Positions 8,632 to 16,440 of a stretch of DNA of 64,000 nt are shown here, piece by piece (positions within the stretch are counted from its first letter, which is position 1; each line of letters begins with the position of its first letter). A program made the translations under genes and the position numbers. The stretch covers positions 3,596,001 through 3,660,000 of the forward strand of contig NZ_OZ244111.1 of NCBI RefSeq assembly GCF_965215655.1, given 5' to 3'. The notes beneath the pieces were generated by a model. The model saw only the letters and a program-made list of their open reading frames with translations, did no database searches and was not told where the DNA came from. The DNA comes from Nioella sp965215655. GTDB lineage: Bacteria > Pseudomonadota > Alphaproteobacteria > Rhodobacterales > Rhodobacteraceae.

Positions 8632-9554
8632 GACCCGCTTGAAAAGCTGTTGGCCAGCTTGACACGCTGATCAAGCTGTTCGGCCAGAATCTCGGAGAAC
8701 TCGGCGGCTTGGCGGGACAGCCTCGCGCGGCCCCCGCAGACAATCGAGACATAGTAGGTCAGGTTTTGCAGGATCGGGCGGAAGGCCACCCCGCCCATGC
8801 GCACCGCCTGTTCCGCCGAAAACGGATCGGCAATCGCCAGAACACCGGTTTCGCGTACCAGCGCCGCCGCCACGGGCATGTTGGTCGAAGACAGGCGGGA
8901 TCGGGATTGCAGCCTCTGCGACAGGCTGCTGTCCATCGACATCATGGCATCGGGGAAGGCACCGCCGAAGGTCACGAAATCCTCCTGCTCGGCCAGGATT
9001 TCCAGGTCGACGGGACCGGCCAGGCCCACCAACGGGTGATCTTCTGGCATGAGGCAAACATAGGGTGCGGCCGTCTGGAAAAGGGTTTCCACACCGTCAT
9101 AGGGCGGTTGCCGCCCGACCACGCCCAGATCGAACTGATGCAGCTGCACCGCGTCCAGAATGGCCGGGGTATTGCGGGCGTGGATCATCACACGAATATC
9201 TGGATATCTCTGGATCAGGCTGTTGACGGCGCGCGGCAGTTCAATCGTGGAAATCGATTGAATCGTACCTACCGAAACGACGCCCCCGCTTGTCGTGCGG
9301 ATGCTGTCAGCCAGATCCTGTAGCCGGTCGACCCCCACGAACATGCCTTCCACGGCCTGATAGAACGTCCGCGCCTCTACCGTCGGGATCAGCCCGCGTC
9401 CGTTTCTCTGGAACAAGGCAAAGCCGACAGACCGTTCCAGATCCGCGATCAGCCGGCTGACGCTCGGTTGCGAGACATGCATCATCTCGGCGGCTCCGGT
9501 GATGGACCCGCAACGGATGGTGGCCCGAAAAGCCTCGAGTTGGCGCAGGTTCAT
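8628..9554 (-). CDS. LysR-family transcriptional regulator
   Basis: 308 residues from ATG 9554, preceded by AGGACC on the minus strand; an in-frame ATG 18 codons earlier looks too far upstream. The N-terminal winged helix-turn-helix reads MNLRQLEAFRATIRCGSITG...VSQPSVSRLIADLERSVG. A typical LysR effector domain follows, with the segments VGTIQSISTIELPRAVNS and FDLGVVGRQPPYDGV. It converges on the catabolic operon with a 4-base stop overlap, and is likely its regulator, though the operon promoter lies outside the window. The inducer is unknown. Confidence 0.9.
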   Translation of the reverse strand: MNLRQLEAFRATIRCGSITGAAEMMHVSQPSVSRLIADLERSVGFALFQRNGRGLIPTVEARTFYQAVEGMFVGVDRLQDLADSIRTTSGGVVSVGTIQSISTIELPRAVNSLIQRYPDIRVMIHARNTPAILDAVQLHQFDLGVVGRQPPYDGVETLFQTAAPYVCLMPEDHPLVGLAGPVDLEILAEQEDFVTFGGAFPDAMMSMDSSLSQRLQSRSRLSSTNMPVAAALVRETGVLAIADPFSAEQAVRMGGVAFRPILQNLTYYVSIVCGGRARLSRQAAEFSEILAEQLDQRVKLANSFSSGS

Positions 9555-9857
9555 GTCTTCGGTCCTGTATCTGGCGACAACGATTGCAAGGGACGCTGTC
9601 ATGATCAAGTCATTTTGCGTATGCTTGCTGGCTTTTCATAGAAATACCAAATGCAATTTGTCAATAAAACAGAACAACCTTCCGGGGTGCGCGCCGCCAC
9701 CGGAGGTGATGATGACCGTGCTCCGCGTTCGGGCTGCAAGACATGCTGGTGCGCCCGACTGTGCCCTTTGCGCAAATCCCGGCGTCGTAAAAGGTTTGGC
9801 GATTGCAGGGGCGCACGGAATTTCGCACCATCAGCCCGACAGGCAGAAGGGCATGGT
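9555..9857. other. Divergent intergenic region between LysR and sulfotransferase-like genes
   Basis: About 300 bases. The left third is AT-richer and holds a small palindrome (9648-9660), probably part of the lysR control region. The right two thirds are GC-rich and open in several frames without a convincing gene. An ATG at 9709 has a good GGAGGT ahead of it, but its frame runs into the next gene. Confidence 0.6.
9648..9660. promoter_or_regulatory. Candidate LysR-type operator
   Basis: CAAATGCAATTTG is a perfect palindrome around a central GCA, 94 bases upstream of the LysR start, in the AT-rich part of the divergent region. Size and position suit an autoregulatory LysR site, but there is no second copy to support it. 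Confidence 0.3.
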
Positions 9858-10496
9858 ATGGACCCCAAGATCATCATCTGTGGCACTGGTCGCGCGGGCA
9901 CGACCCTTCTGGTGCGCATTCTGACCGTGGCGGGGATGGATACCGGCTTCAAACCGCGCCGTTTCAAAGGCGTGGAAGAGAACCTCGGTCGCGCCGGGCT
10001 TGAAAAGCCTGTCAGGCGGCACAACGTGGACAAGCTGCCGCTGGTGGTGAAATCGCCGCAGATCGTGGATGTGCTGCCGCAGCTTCTTTCCGAAAGCTGG
10101 TTTCCGGTCGGACTGGCCATCATCCCGATGCGAGAGCTTGGCTCTGCCGCCAACAGCCGCCGACAGGTGCGCGAGCGGGCAATCGCGGCGGGCGAAGACC
10201 CCGACTTGGCACCGGGCGGCCTCTGGAAGACCGATCAGGCTGAGAACCAGCACTGGGTTCTGGCCGAGCAATTCTATCGCACTCTTGAACCGCTGGTTGC
10301 GGCTGAGGTGCCGGTCGTGACGCTGTCCTTCCCGCGCTTTGCAAGGGATGTTGACTATTTCGACCGGGTGCTCGGCACAGAGCTGGAAAGGCGTTACGGC
10401 GTGGATCGCGACAGGCTGCGCACCGCCCATGCGCAGGAATGCAACCCGACGCTGATTACGGCTGAAGCAGCGGCCCCGAAAGACAGCCCGTCATGA
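9858..10496 (+). CDS. Sulfotransferase-like P-loop protein
   Basis: 212 residues. The N-terminus reads MDPKIIICGTGRAGTTLLVRI, a strand followed by a GxGRAGTT loop like the PAPS-binding loop of sulfotransferases. A second conserved-looking stretch, PLVVKSPQIVDVLP, and VTLSFPRFARDVDYFDRVL could be the nucleotide-sugar/PAPS-type fold. No catalytic assignment is secure, and kinases of unknown substrate share such loops. ATG 9858 follows AGAAGG at good spacing. The next gene overlaps the stop (ATGA), so the two are co-translated. Confidence 0.6.
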   Translation: MDPKIIICGTGRAGTTLLVRILTVAGMDTGFKPRRFKGVEENLGRAGLEKPVRRHNVDKLPLVVKSPQIVDVLPQLLSESWFPVGLAIIPMRELGSAANSRRQVRERAIAAGEDPDLAPGGLWKTDQAENQHWVLAEQFYRTLEPLVAAEVPVVTLSFPRFARDVDYFDRVLGTELERRYGVDRDRLRTAHAQECNPTLITAEAAAPKDSPS

Positions 10497-10813
10497 GATG
10501 GGACAAGCTGGCCGAGCATCAGATCCGCAAGGCCGAGGCGGAGGGGCAGCTCAATGACCTGAAAGGGGCGGGCAAGCCCCTTAAGCCGGAGACGGGCGAG
10601 AGCGCCGATGCGGCAGGGTTTCGGATCATGCATGAGGCCGGTGTTGTCCCGCGCGAGATTGAGCTGCGCAAAAAGGTCGAGGCCCTGACAGCGAAGCTGA
10701 GGGAAACCCCGGAGGGCGCGGAGCGCGAAGCGATCGTCCGGGAACTGGCGGGTGTTCAACTGAGGCTCGACATCGAACAGGAAGCGCGGCGCAAATACAT
10801 GCGCCATGACTAG
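10493..10813 (+). CDS. DUF1992 (DnaJ-homologue subfamily C member 28-like) protein
   Basis: 106 residues. It carries the DUF1992 pattern: AEHQIRKAEAEGQLNDLKG followed by GKPLKP, then IMHEAGVVPREIELRKKVEAL. The second half is a charged predicted coiled coil. Function is unknown; no J domain is present despite the family name. It overlaps the preceding gene by 4 bases and precedes an acetyltransferase by 20 bases. Confidence 0.85.
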   Translation: MRWDKLAEHQIRKAEAEGQLNDLKGAGKPLKPETGESADAAGFRIMHEAGVVPREIELRKKVEALTAKLRETPEGAEREAIVRELAGVQLRLDIEQEARRKYMRHD

Positions 10814-10833
10814 CATCAGGAAAGAGGGCTGAC

Positions 10834-11370
10834 ATGGACCTGTCGGACGGAAGCGCGTTCAGCGCGGATGCCATTGTGGCGCTGTTCACAAACAGCTTTG
10901 CCGCCTCGGAAGGGGCGGAGGAAGGCGCGCTGATCGGGGGACTGGTGGAACAGTTGCTGAAGACACCGGCTCAGGAGTTGCGCGTCTACACCGCCGCTGA
11001 CGCGGGTCAGCTGATCGGCTGCATCTGCTTGACCCGGCTGACCTACCCTGAAGACCCGCGCCATGTGATGCTGCTGTCCCCGGTCGCGGTTGCGACAGCG
11101 GCGCAGGGCAAGGGCGTGGGTCAGGCACTGATCACGCACGGGCTGAACGCGCTTCGGGCCGAGGGGATCGACATGGCCATCACCTATGGCGATCCGGCGT
11201 TTTACGGACGGGTCGGGTTTAAAGCCCTCACGGAAGAGACAGCCCCGCCGCCCCTGCCACTGAGCCACCCCGAAGGCTGGATCGGTCAGTCGCTGTCTGG
11301 TGCGGATCTCTCACCTCTGAAGGGGCCATCTTCCTGCGTGGCGGCCCTGAACAAGCCCGATTATTGGTGA
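10834..11370 (+). CDS. GNAT-family N-acetyltransferase (YhbS-like)
   Basis: 178 residues with a GNAT fold. The acetyl-CoA-binding motif A is LLSPVAVATAAQGKGVGQALITHGLNAL, split here as LSPVAVATAAQGKGVGQAL, with the usual Q-x-x-G-x-G pattern. It is followed by YGDPAFYGRVGF, typical of the YhbS/COG3153 group. Substrate unknown. AGGAAAGAGGG lies upstream of ATG 10834. Its stop is 6 bases before the convergent reductase gene's stop. Confidence 0.85.
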   Translation: MDLSDGSAFSADAIVALFTNSFAASEGAEEGALIGGLVEQLLKTPAQELRVYTAADAGQLIGCICLTRLTYPEDPRHVMLLSPVAVATAAQGKGVGQALITHGLNALRAEGIDMAITYGDPAFYGRVGFKALTEETAPPPLPLSHPEGWIGQSLSGADLSPLKGPSSCVAALNKPDYW

Positions 11371-11376
11371 CAAATC

Positions 11377-12396
11377 TCAGAGCCGCCCGATCCGCCTGAG
11401 TTCCGCGACCGTATCTCGGATACTGTCCTCGGTGCTGACATTGGGCTGCCAGCCAAGCACATCCCGCGCCCGCTGGTTCGACGAAGCAAAATAGCGGCCC
11501 TTGTTCAACGCCACGAATTCCGGCGTGATCAGCGGCGGCGCACCGATCAGGCGGCTGGTCATGCGGTTGAGGGCCGGGGCGATCGGGTACATGAAGTAGG
11601 GCACCGTCATCAGGGGACGCCCCACGCGCATTCCCTGGCTGCGCAGGATGTCGATGATCTCATCGAATGTCGGAAAGCGGTCATTGCACAGGATGAACCG
11701 GCCCGACACGTCCTGTTCCGCCGCCCGGATATGGCCATCGACCACGTCGCGCACATCGACGAAGGGCATGACGCCCCTGAACGACCCCATGCGTAGGGCG
11801 CCCTTGGCAATGGCCTCGATGTAATCGGTTGATTGTGTGGGCTTGTGAAAGGTGCCGCCAAAGATGCCCGCAGGCAGGACCGCGACCATGTTCACGCCAA
11901 GCTCCTCCGCCAGTTCCCAGGCCCGTTTCTCGGCCAGGGTCTTGGCGCGGATGTAAGGGACGCTCAGGTCTTCGGTCCAGTCGGCCTCGGTTTTCTTGTC
12001 CTCGGGCGAGGTGCCGAGCGGCAGGGTGACGGTCGAGGAGGTTAGCACCACCTTGCGCAGGTTGTTGGCGGCAGCGGCCCGGATCGCAGCCGTTGCGCCC
12101 TCGACCGCGTCGCGGACCATCTGGTCATCGGCTGCCGCGCCGGAGGTAACATAGCGATAGGTCGCCGCGACATGATAGAGCAGGTCGATCCCCTCGGTCG
12201 CAGCGCGGAACCCGTCAGCATCCTGCACGTCGAGCGACACGATATCCTGAACCCCAAGCGCCCGGAGCGGGCCTGTCTTCGCGGGATCGTTTGCATCGCG
12301 GACCGAAACCCGCAAATCCGCCCCGCGCCGCACAAGCTCTGCCGTCAGATTGAAGCCGACATGACCATTCGCCCCCGTCACCAGAACCTTGCCCAT
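11377..12396 (-). CDS. NAD(P)-dependent epimerase/reductase (dihydroflavonol-4-reductase-like extended SDR)
   Basis: 339 residues. The nucleotide-binding motif VTGANGHVGFNL lies at residues 5-16, and the catalytic Tyr and Lys are in VPYIRAKTLAEK (YxxxK). The strand LYHVAATY and TSSTVTLP supply the active-site serine region. The protein belongs with DFR-like and hopanoid-associated sugar epimerase-like short-chain dehydrogenases. Substrate is not evident. It is a lone minus-strand gene whose upstream region runs into the rplT terminator. Confidence 0.85.
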   Translation of the reverse strand: MGKVLVTGANGHVGFNLTAELVRRGADLRVSVRDANDPAKTGPLRALGVQDIVSLDVQDADGFRAATEGIDLLYHVAATYRYVTSGAAADDQMVRDAVEGATAAIRAAAANNLRKVVLTSSTVTLPLGTSPEDKKTEADWTEDLSVPYIRAKTLAEKRAWELAEELGVNMVAVLPAGIFGGTFHKPTQSTDYIEAIAKGALRMGSFRGVMPFVDVRDVVDGHIRAAEQDVSGRFILCNDRFPTFDEIIDILRSQGMRVGRPLMTVPYFMYPIAPALNRMTSRLIGAPPLITPEFVALNKGRYFASSNQRARDVLGWQPNVSTEDSIRDTVAELRRIGRL

Positions 12397-12462
12397 GACA
12401 CCCCCTTTTTCCGTGCAACCCTGAGTGGCAAGTCTAGGCGCAGGACAGAGTGCATGGCAAAG

Positions 12463-12497
12463 AAAAACCCCGGCGGGATCGAACCTGCCGGGGTTTT
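12463..12497 (-). terminator. rpmI-rplT transcription terminator
   Basis: CCCCGGCGGG (12468-12477) pairs with CCTGCCGGGG (12484-12493) around a six-base loop, with one G-U pair. On the minus strand the stem is followed by TTTTTCTTT, 24 bases downstream of the rplT stop. A-rich and T-rich flanks on both sides could let it act in both directions. Confidence 0.9.
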
Positions 12498-12520
12498 CTG
12501 TTTCTCAGCAATAGGCCAGC

Positions 12521-12883
12521 TTAGGCCAGCGCGCCTTTCGCCTGGTCGACGATGGCACCGAAGGCTTCGGGCTCGTGCACGGCGAGATCGGCCAGAACCT
12601 TGCGGTCCACCTCGATGCCGGCCAGCGCCAGACCGTTGATGAAGCGCGAATAGGTCAGCGATTCGTCATGGGCGCGGACGGCGGCGTTGATCCGCTGGAT
12701 CCACAGGGCGCGGAACTGACGCTTGCGGGCCTTGCGGTCGCGGGTCGCGTACTGGTTGGCCTTGTCGACGGCCTGGGTCGCGGTGCGGAAGTTGCGGCTG
12801 CGGGCACCGTAGTAACCCTTGGCGGCCTTGACGATCTTGCGGTGACGGGCGTGGGTGGTGGTGCCGCCTTTAACTCGGGACAT
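12521..12883 (-). CDS. rplT: 50S ribosomal protein L20
   Basis: 120 residues, the usual length. Starts MSRVKGGTTTHARHRKIVK and keeps the basic N-terminal tail and the RAHDESLTYSRFINGL core. L20 binds 23S rRNA early in large-subunit assembly. It lies 12 bases downstream of rpmI, the standard rpmI-rplT pair; infC, often upstream in other bacteria, is not adjacent. Confidence 0.98.
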   Translation of the reverse strand: MSRVKGGTTTHARHRKIVKAAKGYYGARSRNFRTATQAVDKANQYATRDRKARKRQFRALWIQRINAAVRAHDESLTYSRFINGLALAGIEVDRKVLADLAVHEPEAFGAIVDQAKGALA

Positions 12884-12895
12884 TGTCAGGCCTCC

Positions 12896-13096
12896 TTAGC
12901 GTGCGTAGGGCATGTAACCCTTGACGATCTTCTCGTCAGGGGCGGACAGAATCGTGGTTCCCCGCGCGGTGCGGATGAACTTGGTGGTCCGTTTGATCAT
13001 GCCGTGGCGCTTACCCGCCTGGCCTGCTTTGACACGGCCGGAAGCCGTGACCTTGAAGCGCTTCTTGGCGCTCGACTTGGTCTTCATCTTGGGCAT
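12896..13096 (-). CDS. rpmI: 50S ribosomal protein L35
   Basis: 66 residues from ATG 13096, starting MPKMKTKSSAKKRFKVTASG, the typical L35 N-terminus. An in-frame start 30 codons earlier is rejected because L35 is about 65 residues long. It is followed by rplT and a strong terminator. The 111 bases upstream (13097-13207) presumably carry the operon promoter; no L20-binding leader structure was recognised there. Confidence 0.97.
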   Translation of the reverse strand: MPKMKTKSSAKKRFKVTASGRVKAGQAGKRHGMIKRTTKFIRTARGTTILSAPDEKIVKGYMPYAR

Positions 13097-13207
13097 TTTC
13101 GTCTCCAGTTCATTGGCTACGTTCTGGCGCGACTCGGCATGCCTCTCGGCCGGCCGCACCGGTTGGAGCGCGTCTGTTACCGGCAATCCGGGGACAAGGC
13201 AAGGGGG

Positions 13208-13438
13208 TCAGTTCATCACCCGCGACAAGACCGAGATGAAGGCATCGGGCACCTCGCGCCAGCCCTGCGGGTCTTCGAGCGACCAGTAGGCATAGACGAA
13301 CACGCCAACACCCGCCGCCAGCGCCCCGAGCGCGATGGTCGGAAACTCCCCGTCCGACCAGACCGACAGGGCCGAGGCGATCGAAAAGAGGATCACCAGG
13401 GTCGAGAGAGTCAGCAGGAGGTCGGGGCTCAGGATCAT
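13208..13438 (-). CDS. Small two-helix membrane protein, function unknown
   Basis: 76 residues. Two hydrophobic segments (about residues 6-26 and 35-52) are separated by a short SDGEFP loop and followed by an amphipathic tail. No domain was recognised. The start overlaps the pyruvate kinase stop by 4 bases (ATGA), so it is translated with pyk. Conservation of this pairing would be worth checking. Confidence 0.75.
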   Translation of the reverse strand: MILSPDLLLTLSTLVILFSIASALSVWSDGEFPTIALGALAAGVGVFVYAYWSLEDPQGWREVPDAFISVLSRVMN

Positions 13439-14880
13439 TCCATATCGGTCGACATGATCAACCGCTCGTCACAGGGGGCGACGCGGATGATATTCGTTGT
13501 TCCCTGAACATTGAAGGGCACACCGGCAGTGACGACGATAAAGTCGGTCTCGGTGGCAAATCCCGCATCGCGGGCGGCGCGGGCCGCCGAGGTGACTGCC
13601 ATTTTAAAGCGGGTTAGCTCGCCCGTCAGATAGCAGTTCATGCCCCAGGTCAGGCACATGCGGCGGGCCACATCGACGATTGGTGTCATGGCGATGATCG
13701 GAACGCGCGGGCGTTCACGGGCCACCAGCGCAGCGGTGCCGCCGGACTGGGTGAAGCAGCAAATCGCCTTGATATCCGTGGTTTCCGCGATTTCGCGGGC
13801 CGAGGAAACGATTCCATCGGCCACGGTGGACCGGGCCACCTTGCGGCTCGATTCGATGATGTCGCGATAGGTCGGGTCGGCCTCAACCTCGATGGCGACA
13901 TTGGTCATGGTGGTGACCGCCTCGATCGGGAAGCCCCCGGCGGCGCTTTCGGCAGACAACATCACCGCATCGGCGCCTTCATAGATGGCGTTGGCCACAT
14001 CGGTCACTTCGGCGCGGGTGGGGACCGGGCTTTCAATCATCGATTCGAGCATCTGGGTCGCCACGATCACCGGTTTGGCGGCGGCACGACAGGCCCGGAC
14101 CAGCCGTTTCTGGATCGGCGGCACCGCCTGCACGGGCAGCTCGACCCCCAGATCGCCCCGCGCCACCATGATCCCGTCAGAAGCGGCGAGGATTTCGTCA
14201 AACGCCTTCACCGCCGCCGGTTTCTCGATCTTCGACAGGATCGCGGCGCGGCCCTTGGCCAGCCCGCGAGCCTCCTCGACATCTGCGGCGCGCTGCACGA
14301 AGCTGAGCGCCAGCCAGTCGACTCCAAGCTGGCAAACGAATTCCAGGTCCTTCCGGTCCTTGTCGGACAGGGCTGCAAGCGGCAGCACCACATCGGGCAC
14401 GTTCACCCCCTTGCGGTTGGAAATCGCGCCGCCCGCGATGACCTTGCAATTGGCGAAATCCGCGCCGCAATCTTCCACCTGCAACTTGATCTTGCCGTCA
14501 TTGACCAGCAGCGTCGAACCCGCCTCCAGTGCCGCGAAGATTTCCGGGTGGGGCAGTTGCACACGGGTGTGGTCGCCCTCGGCCTCGTTCAGATCAAAGC
14601 GGAAGGGGGCACCGTCTTCCAGTTCATAGGGACCATTTGCGAAGGTGCCGCAGCGCAGTTTCGGCCCCTGAAGGTCGGCCAGGATCGCAATTGGACGACC
14701 GGTATCCTTCTCGACCTGACGGATGATCGTATGACGCGCGCGGATTTCCTCGTGGTCGCCATGGCTCATGTTCAGGCGGAACACATTGGCTCCGGCCTCG
14801 AACAGGGCGCGGATCATCTCATAGTCGTTCGATGCGGGCCCGAGGGTCGCCACGATCTTGACGTTACGCTGGCTTTTCAT
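13435..14880 (-). CDS. pyk: Pyruvate kinase
   Basis: 481 residues. Converts phosphoenolpyruvate and ADP to pyruvate and ATP. Visible motifs are KIVATLGPASND at the N-terminus, ILADLQGPKLRCG, the active-site ILSKIEKPAAVKAFDEI with its lysine and glutamate, and MVARGDLGVELP. The C-terminal allosteric-type domain is present and ends with GTTNIIRV. A LacI-type operator lies 29 bases upstream of the start codon. A small membrane protein gene overlaps its 3' end. Confidence 0.97.
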   Translation of the reverse strand: MKSQRNVKIVATLGPASNDYEMIRALFEAGANVFRLNMSHGDHEEIRARHTIIRQVEKDTGRPIAILADLQGPKLRCGTFANGPYELEDGAPFRFDLNEAEGDHTRVQLPHPEIFAALEAGSTLLVNDGKIKLQVEDCGADFANCKVIAGGAISNRKGVNVPDVVLPLAALSDKDRKDLEFVCQLGVDWLALSFVQRAADVEEARGLAKGRAAILSKIEKPAAVKAFDEILAASDGIMVARGDLGVELPVQAVPPIQKRLVRACRAAAKPVIVATQMLESMIESPVPTRAEVTDVANAIYEGADAVMLSAESAAGGFPIEAVTTMTNVAIEVEADPTYRDIIESSRKVARSTVADGIVSSAREIAETTDIKAICCFTQSGGTAALVARERPRVPIIAMTPIVDVARRMCLTWGMNCYLTGELTRFKMAVTSAARAARDAGFATETDFIVVTAGVPFNVQGTTNIIRVAPCDERLIMSTDME

Positions 14881-14908
14881 GGTCTGACCCTCGTTTCTCT
14901 ACGGCTTA

Positions 14909-14922
14909 TGTTAGCGCTAGCA
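14909..14922. promoter_or_regulatory. LacI/GalR-type operator upstream of pyk
   Basis: TGTTAGCGCTAGCA differs from the perfect palindrome TGTTAGCGCTAACA at one base. The central AGCGCT with flanking TT/AA is the usual LacI-family half-site layout. From memory, the alphaproteobacterial central-carbon regulator CceR recognises sites of this kind and controls pyruvate kinase; that link is an inference. Confidence 0.55.
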
Positions 14923-15023
14923 ATCCAGTTGCCGCCCTTATGTCCCAAATCGCGGAACAAGACAACTGGCACTCGCGTCTAACCTGTCATATGTCCCTTT
15001 TGTCTATGAAGGATAACACGGAA

Positions 15024-15761
15024 ATGACAGCCCCTTTCCACATCGAAGGGCATGAACGCGCCTCTCGTTGGCTGATCACCTGCGATCACGCCTCGAACCG
15101 GGTGCCCGACTGTGTGAATGGCGGCAATCTGGGTCTGCCGGATGAGGATATGAACCGCCATATCGCCTATGATATCGGCGCGGCGGGGCTGTCCCGTGTA
15201 TTGGCGCGCGAGATGGGCGCGCCGGTGATCCTGTCGGATTTCTCGCGTCTGGTGATCGACCCCAACCGGGGGGAGTATGACCCGACGGTGTTGATGAAGC
15301 TCTATGACGGGTCGATCATCCCCGCGAACCGGGGGGCCGATGCAGCGGAACAGGAACGGCGGCTAGACGCGTTTCACCGGCCCTATCACGACGCGCTGAC
15401 AGAACTGGCCGCGCTGCGCGATGACACGGTCCTGCTGGCCGTCCACAGCTTTACCCCGCAATTCAAGGGGCGCGAGATGCGGCCCTGGCATGTGGGTGTG
15501 CTCTATGCAGAGGATGACCGGTTGGCGGCGCCCTTGCTGGAACGGCTAAGGGCTGAGGCCGACATCTATGTGGGCGATAACGAGCCCTATTCCGGCCACC
15601 TGCCGGGCGACAGCATGGACCGGCACGGGGTTGAACCCGGCCGCCCGCATGTGCTGATCGAGCTGCGGAATGATCTGATTGCCACGCCGGAGCAGCAGGA
15701 GCACTGGGGCCAGCGTCTGGCCCCGATTCTGGACGGTGCCCTGACCGATGCCGGTTGCTGA
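15024..15761 (+). CDS. N-formylglutamate amidohydrolase family protein
   Basis: 245 residues from ATG 15024; an ATG at 15006 is an alternative start. The family hydrolyses N-formylglutamate or related N-acyl amino acids using a metal. Landmarks are WLITCDHASNRVP near the N-terminus, DIGAAGLSRVLA, SRLVIDPNR, LAVHSFTP and the C-terminal HVLIELRNDLI. No histidine-utilisation genes are near, so the role in Hut is not supported and a broader formyl-amino-acid amidase role is possible. The CHMI-like gene follows 12 bases later. Confidence 0.85.
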   Translation: MTAPFHIEGHERASRWLITCDHASNRVPDCVNGGNLGLPDEDMNRHIAYDIGAAGLSRVLAREMGAPVILSDFSRLVIDPNRGEYDPTVLMKLYDGSIIPANRGADAAEQERRLDAFHRPYHDALTELAALRDDTVLLAVHSFTPQFKGREMRPWHVGVLYAEDDRLAAPLLERLRAEADIYVGDNEPYSGHLPGDSMDRHGVEPGRPHVLIELRNDLIATPEQQEHWGQRLAPILDGALTDAGC

Positions 15762-15773
15762 GAGGACCCCAAG

Positions 15774-16106
15774 TTGCCCCATCTGACCCTTCAACATTCT
15801 GCCAATGTCGCCGTGGATCAGGCACTGTGCGAGGCCCTGTTTCAGGCATTGGCCGCCCATGAGGCCATTCCCCATCCCGAAAGCCTGAAAATCCGCACCC
15901 TGCCCTGCCCCCATTGGCGGATCGGGACCGAGCCGCAGAACTTCGCCCATGCCGACCTGTCGGTGCTGCCGGGCAGGGATGAGCCGACAAAGGCCGCCCT
16001 TGCGCGCTGCGTGCTGACCGTGCTGGAATCGCACCTGCCCGAGGTCGGTTCGCTGTCGGTCGACGTGAAGGACCTGAGTGCCGCCTATTGCAAACGCGTG
16101 CTGTGA
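15774..16106 (+). CDS. 5-carboxymethyl-2-hydroxymuconate isomerase-like tautomerase
   Basis: 110 residues with a TTG start, reading MPHLTLQHSANV. Pro after the initiator methionine is the catalytic base of the tautomerase superfamily, and length and spacing fit the CHMI (HpaF/HpcD) family. Other 4-hydroxyphenylacetate degradation genes are absent, so the substrate is uncertain. It lies between an amidohydrolase and a DUF1244 gene in one apparent operon. Confidence 0.75.
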   Translation: MPHLTLQHSANVAVDQALCEALFQALAAHEAIPHPESLKIRTLPCPHWRIGTEPQNFAHADLSVLPGRDEPTKAALARCVLTVLESHLPEVGSLSVDVKDLSAAYCKRVL

Positions 16107-16120
16107 GAAGGAGAGACCGC

Positions 16121-16435
16121 ATGGACGACCAGACCCGTATCGAGATCGAAGCCGCCGCCTTCCGCCGCCTGCGCCAGCACCTGATGGACGACCGCCCCGA
16201 CGTGCAGAATATCGACCTGATGAACCTCGCCGGGTTTTGCCGCAACTGCCTGTCGCGCTGGTATCAGGAGGCTGCGAATGAGCGTGGCATCGAGATGTCC
16301 AAGGACGAGGGGCGCGAGGCCTATTACGGGATGCCCTATGACGACTGGAAGGCGCAGAACCAGTCTGAGGCGAGCCCTGAAAAACAGGCTGCGTTCGAGA
16401 AGGCCTTTGCCGAGAATGTGCTGAAGAAGGGCTGA
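16121..16435 (+). CDS. DUF1244 family protein
   Basis: 104 residues from ATG 16121, which has a strong GAAGGAGAG site 6 bases upstream. The sequence DVQNIDLMNLAGFCRNCLSRW and YYGMPYDDWK match the DUF1244 family of small, conserved proteobacterial proteins. CRNC could bind a metal. Function unknown. Confidence 0.85.
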   Translation: MDDQTRIEIEAAAFRRLRQHLMDDRPDVQNIDLMNLAGFCRNCLSRWYQEAANERGIEMSKDEGREAYYGMPYDDWKAQNQSEASPEKQAAFEKAFAENVLKKG

Positions 16436-16440
16436 GGCCC

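Noticed and set aside
9499..9924. A 141-codon plus-strand frame, with an internal ATG at 9709 behind GGAGGT
   Set aside because: It overlaps the lysR start region and the sulfotransferase-like gene in another frame and encodes no recognisable protein.
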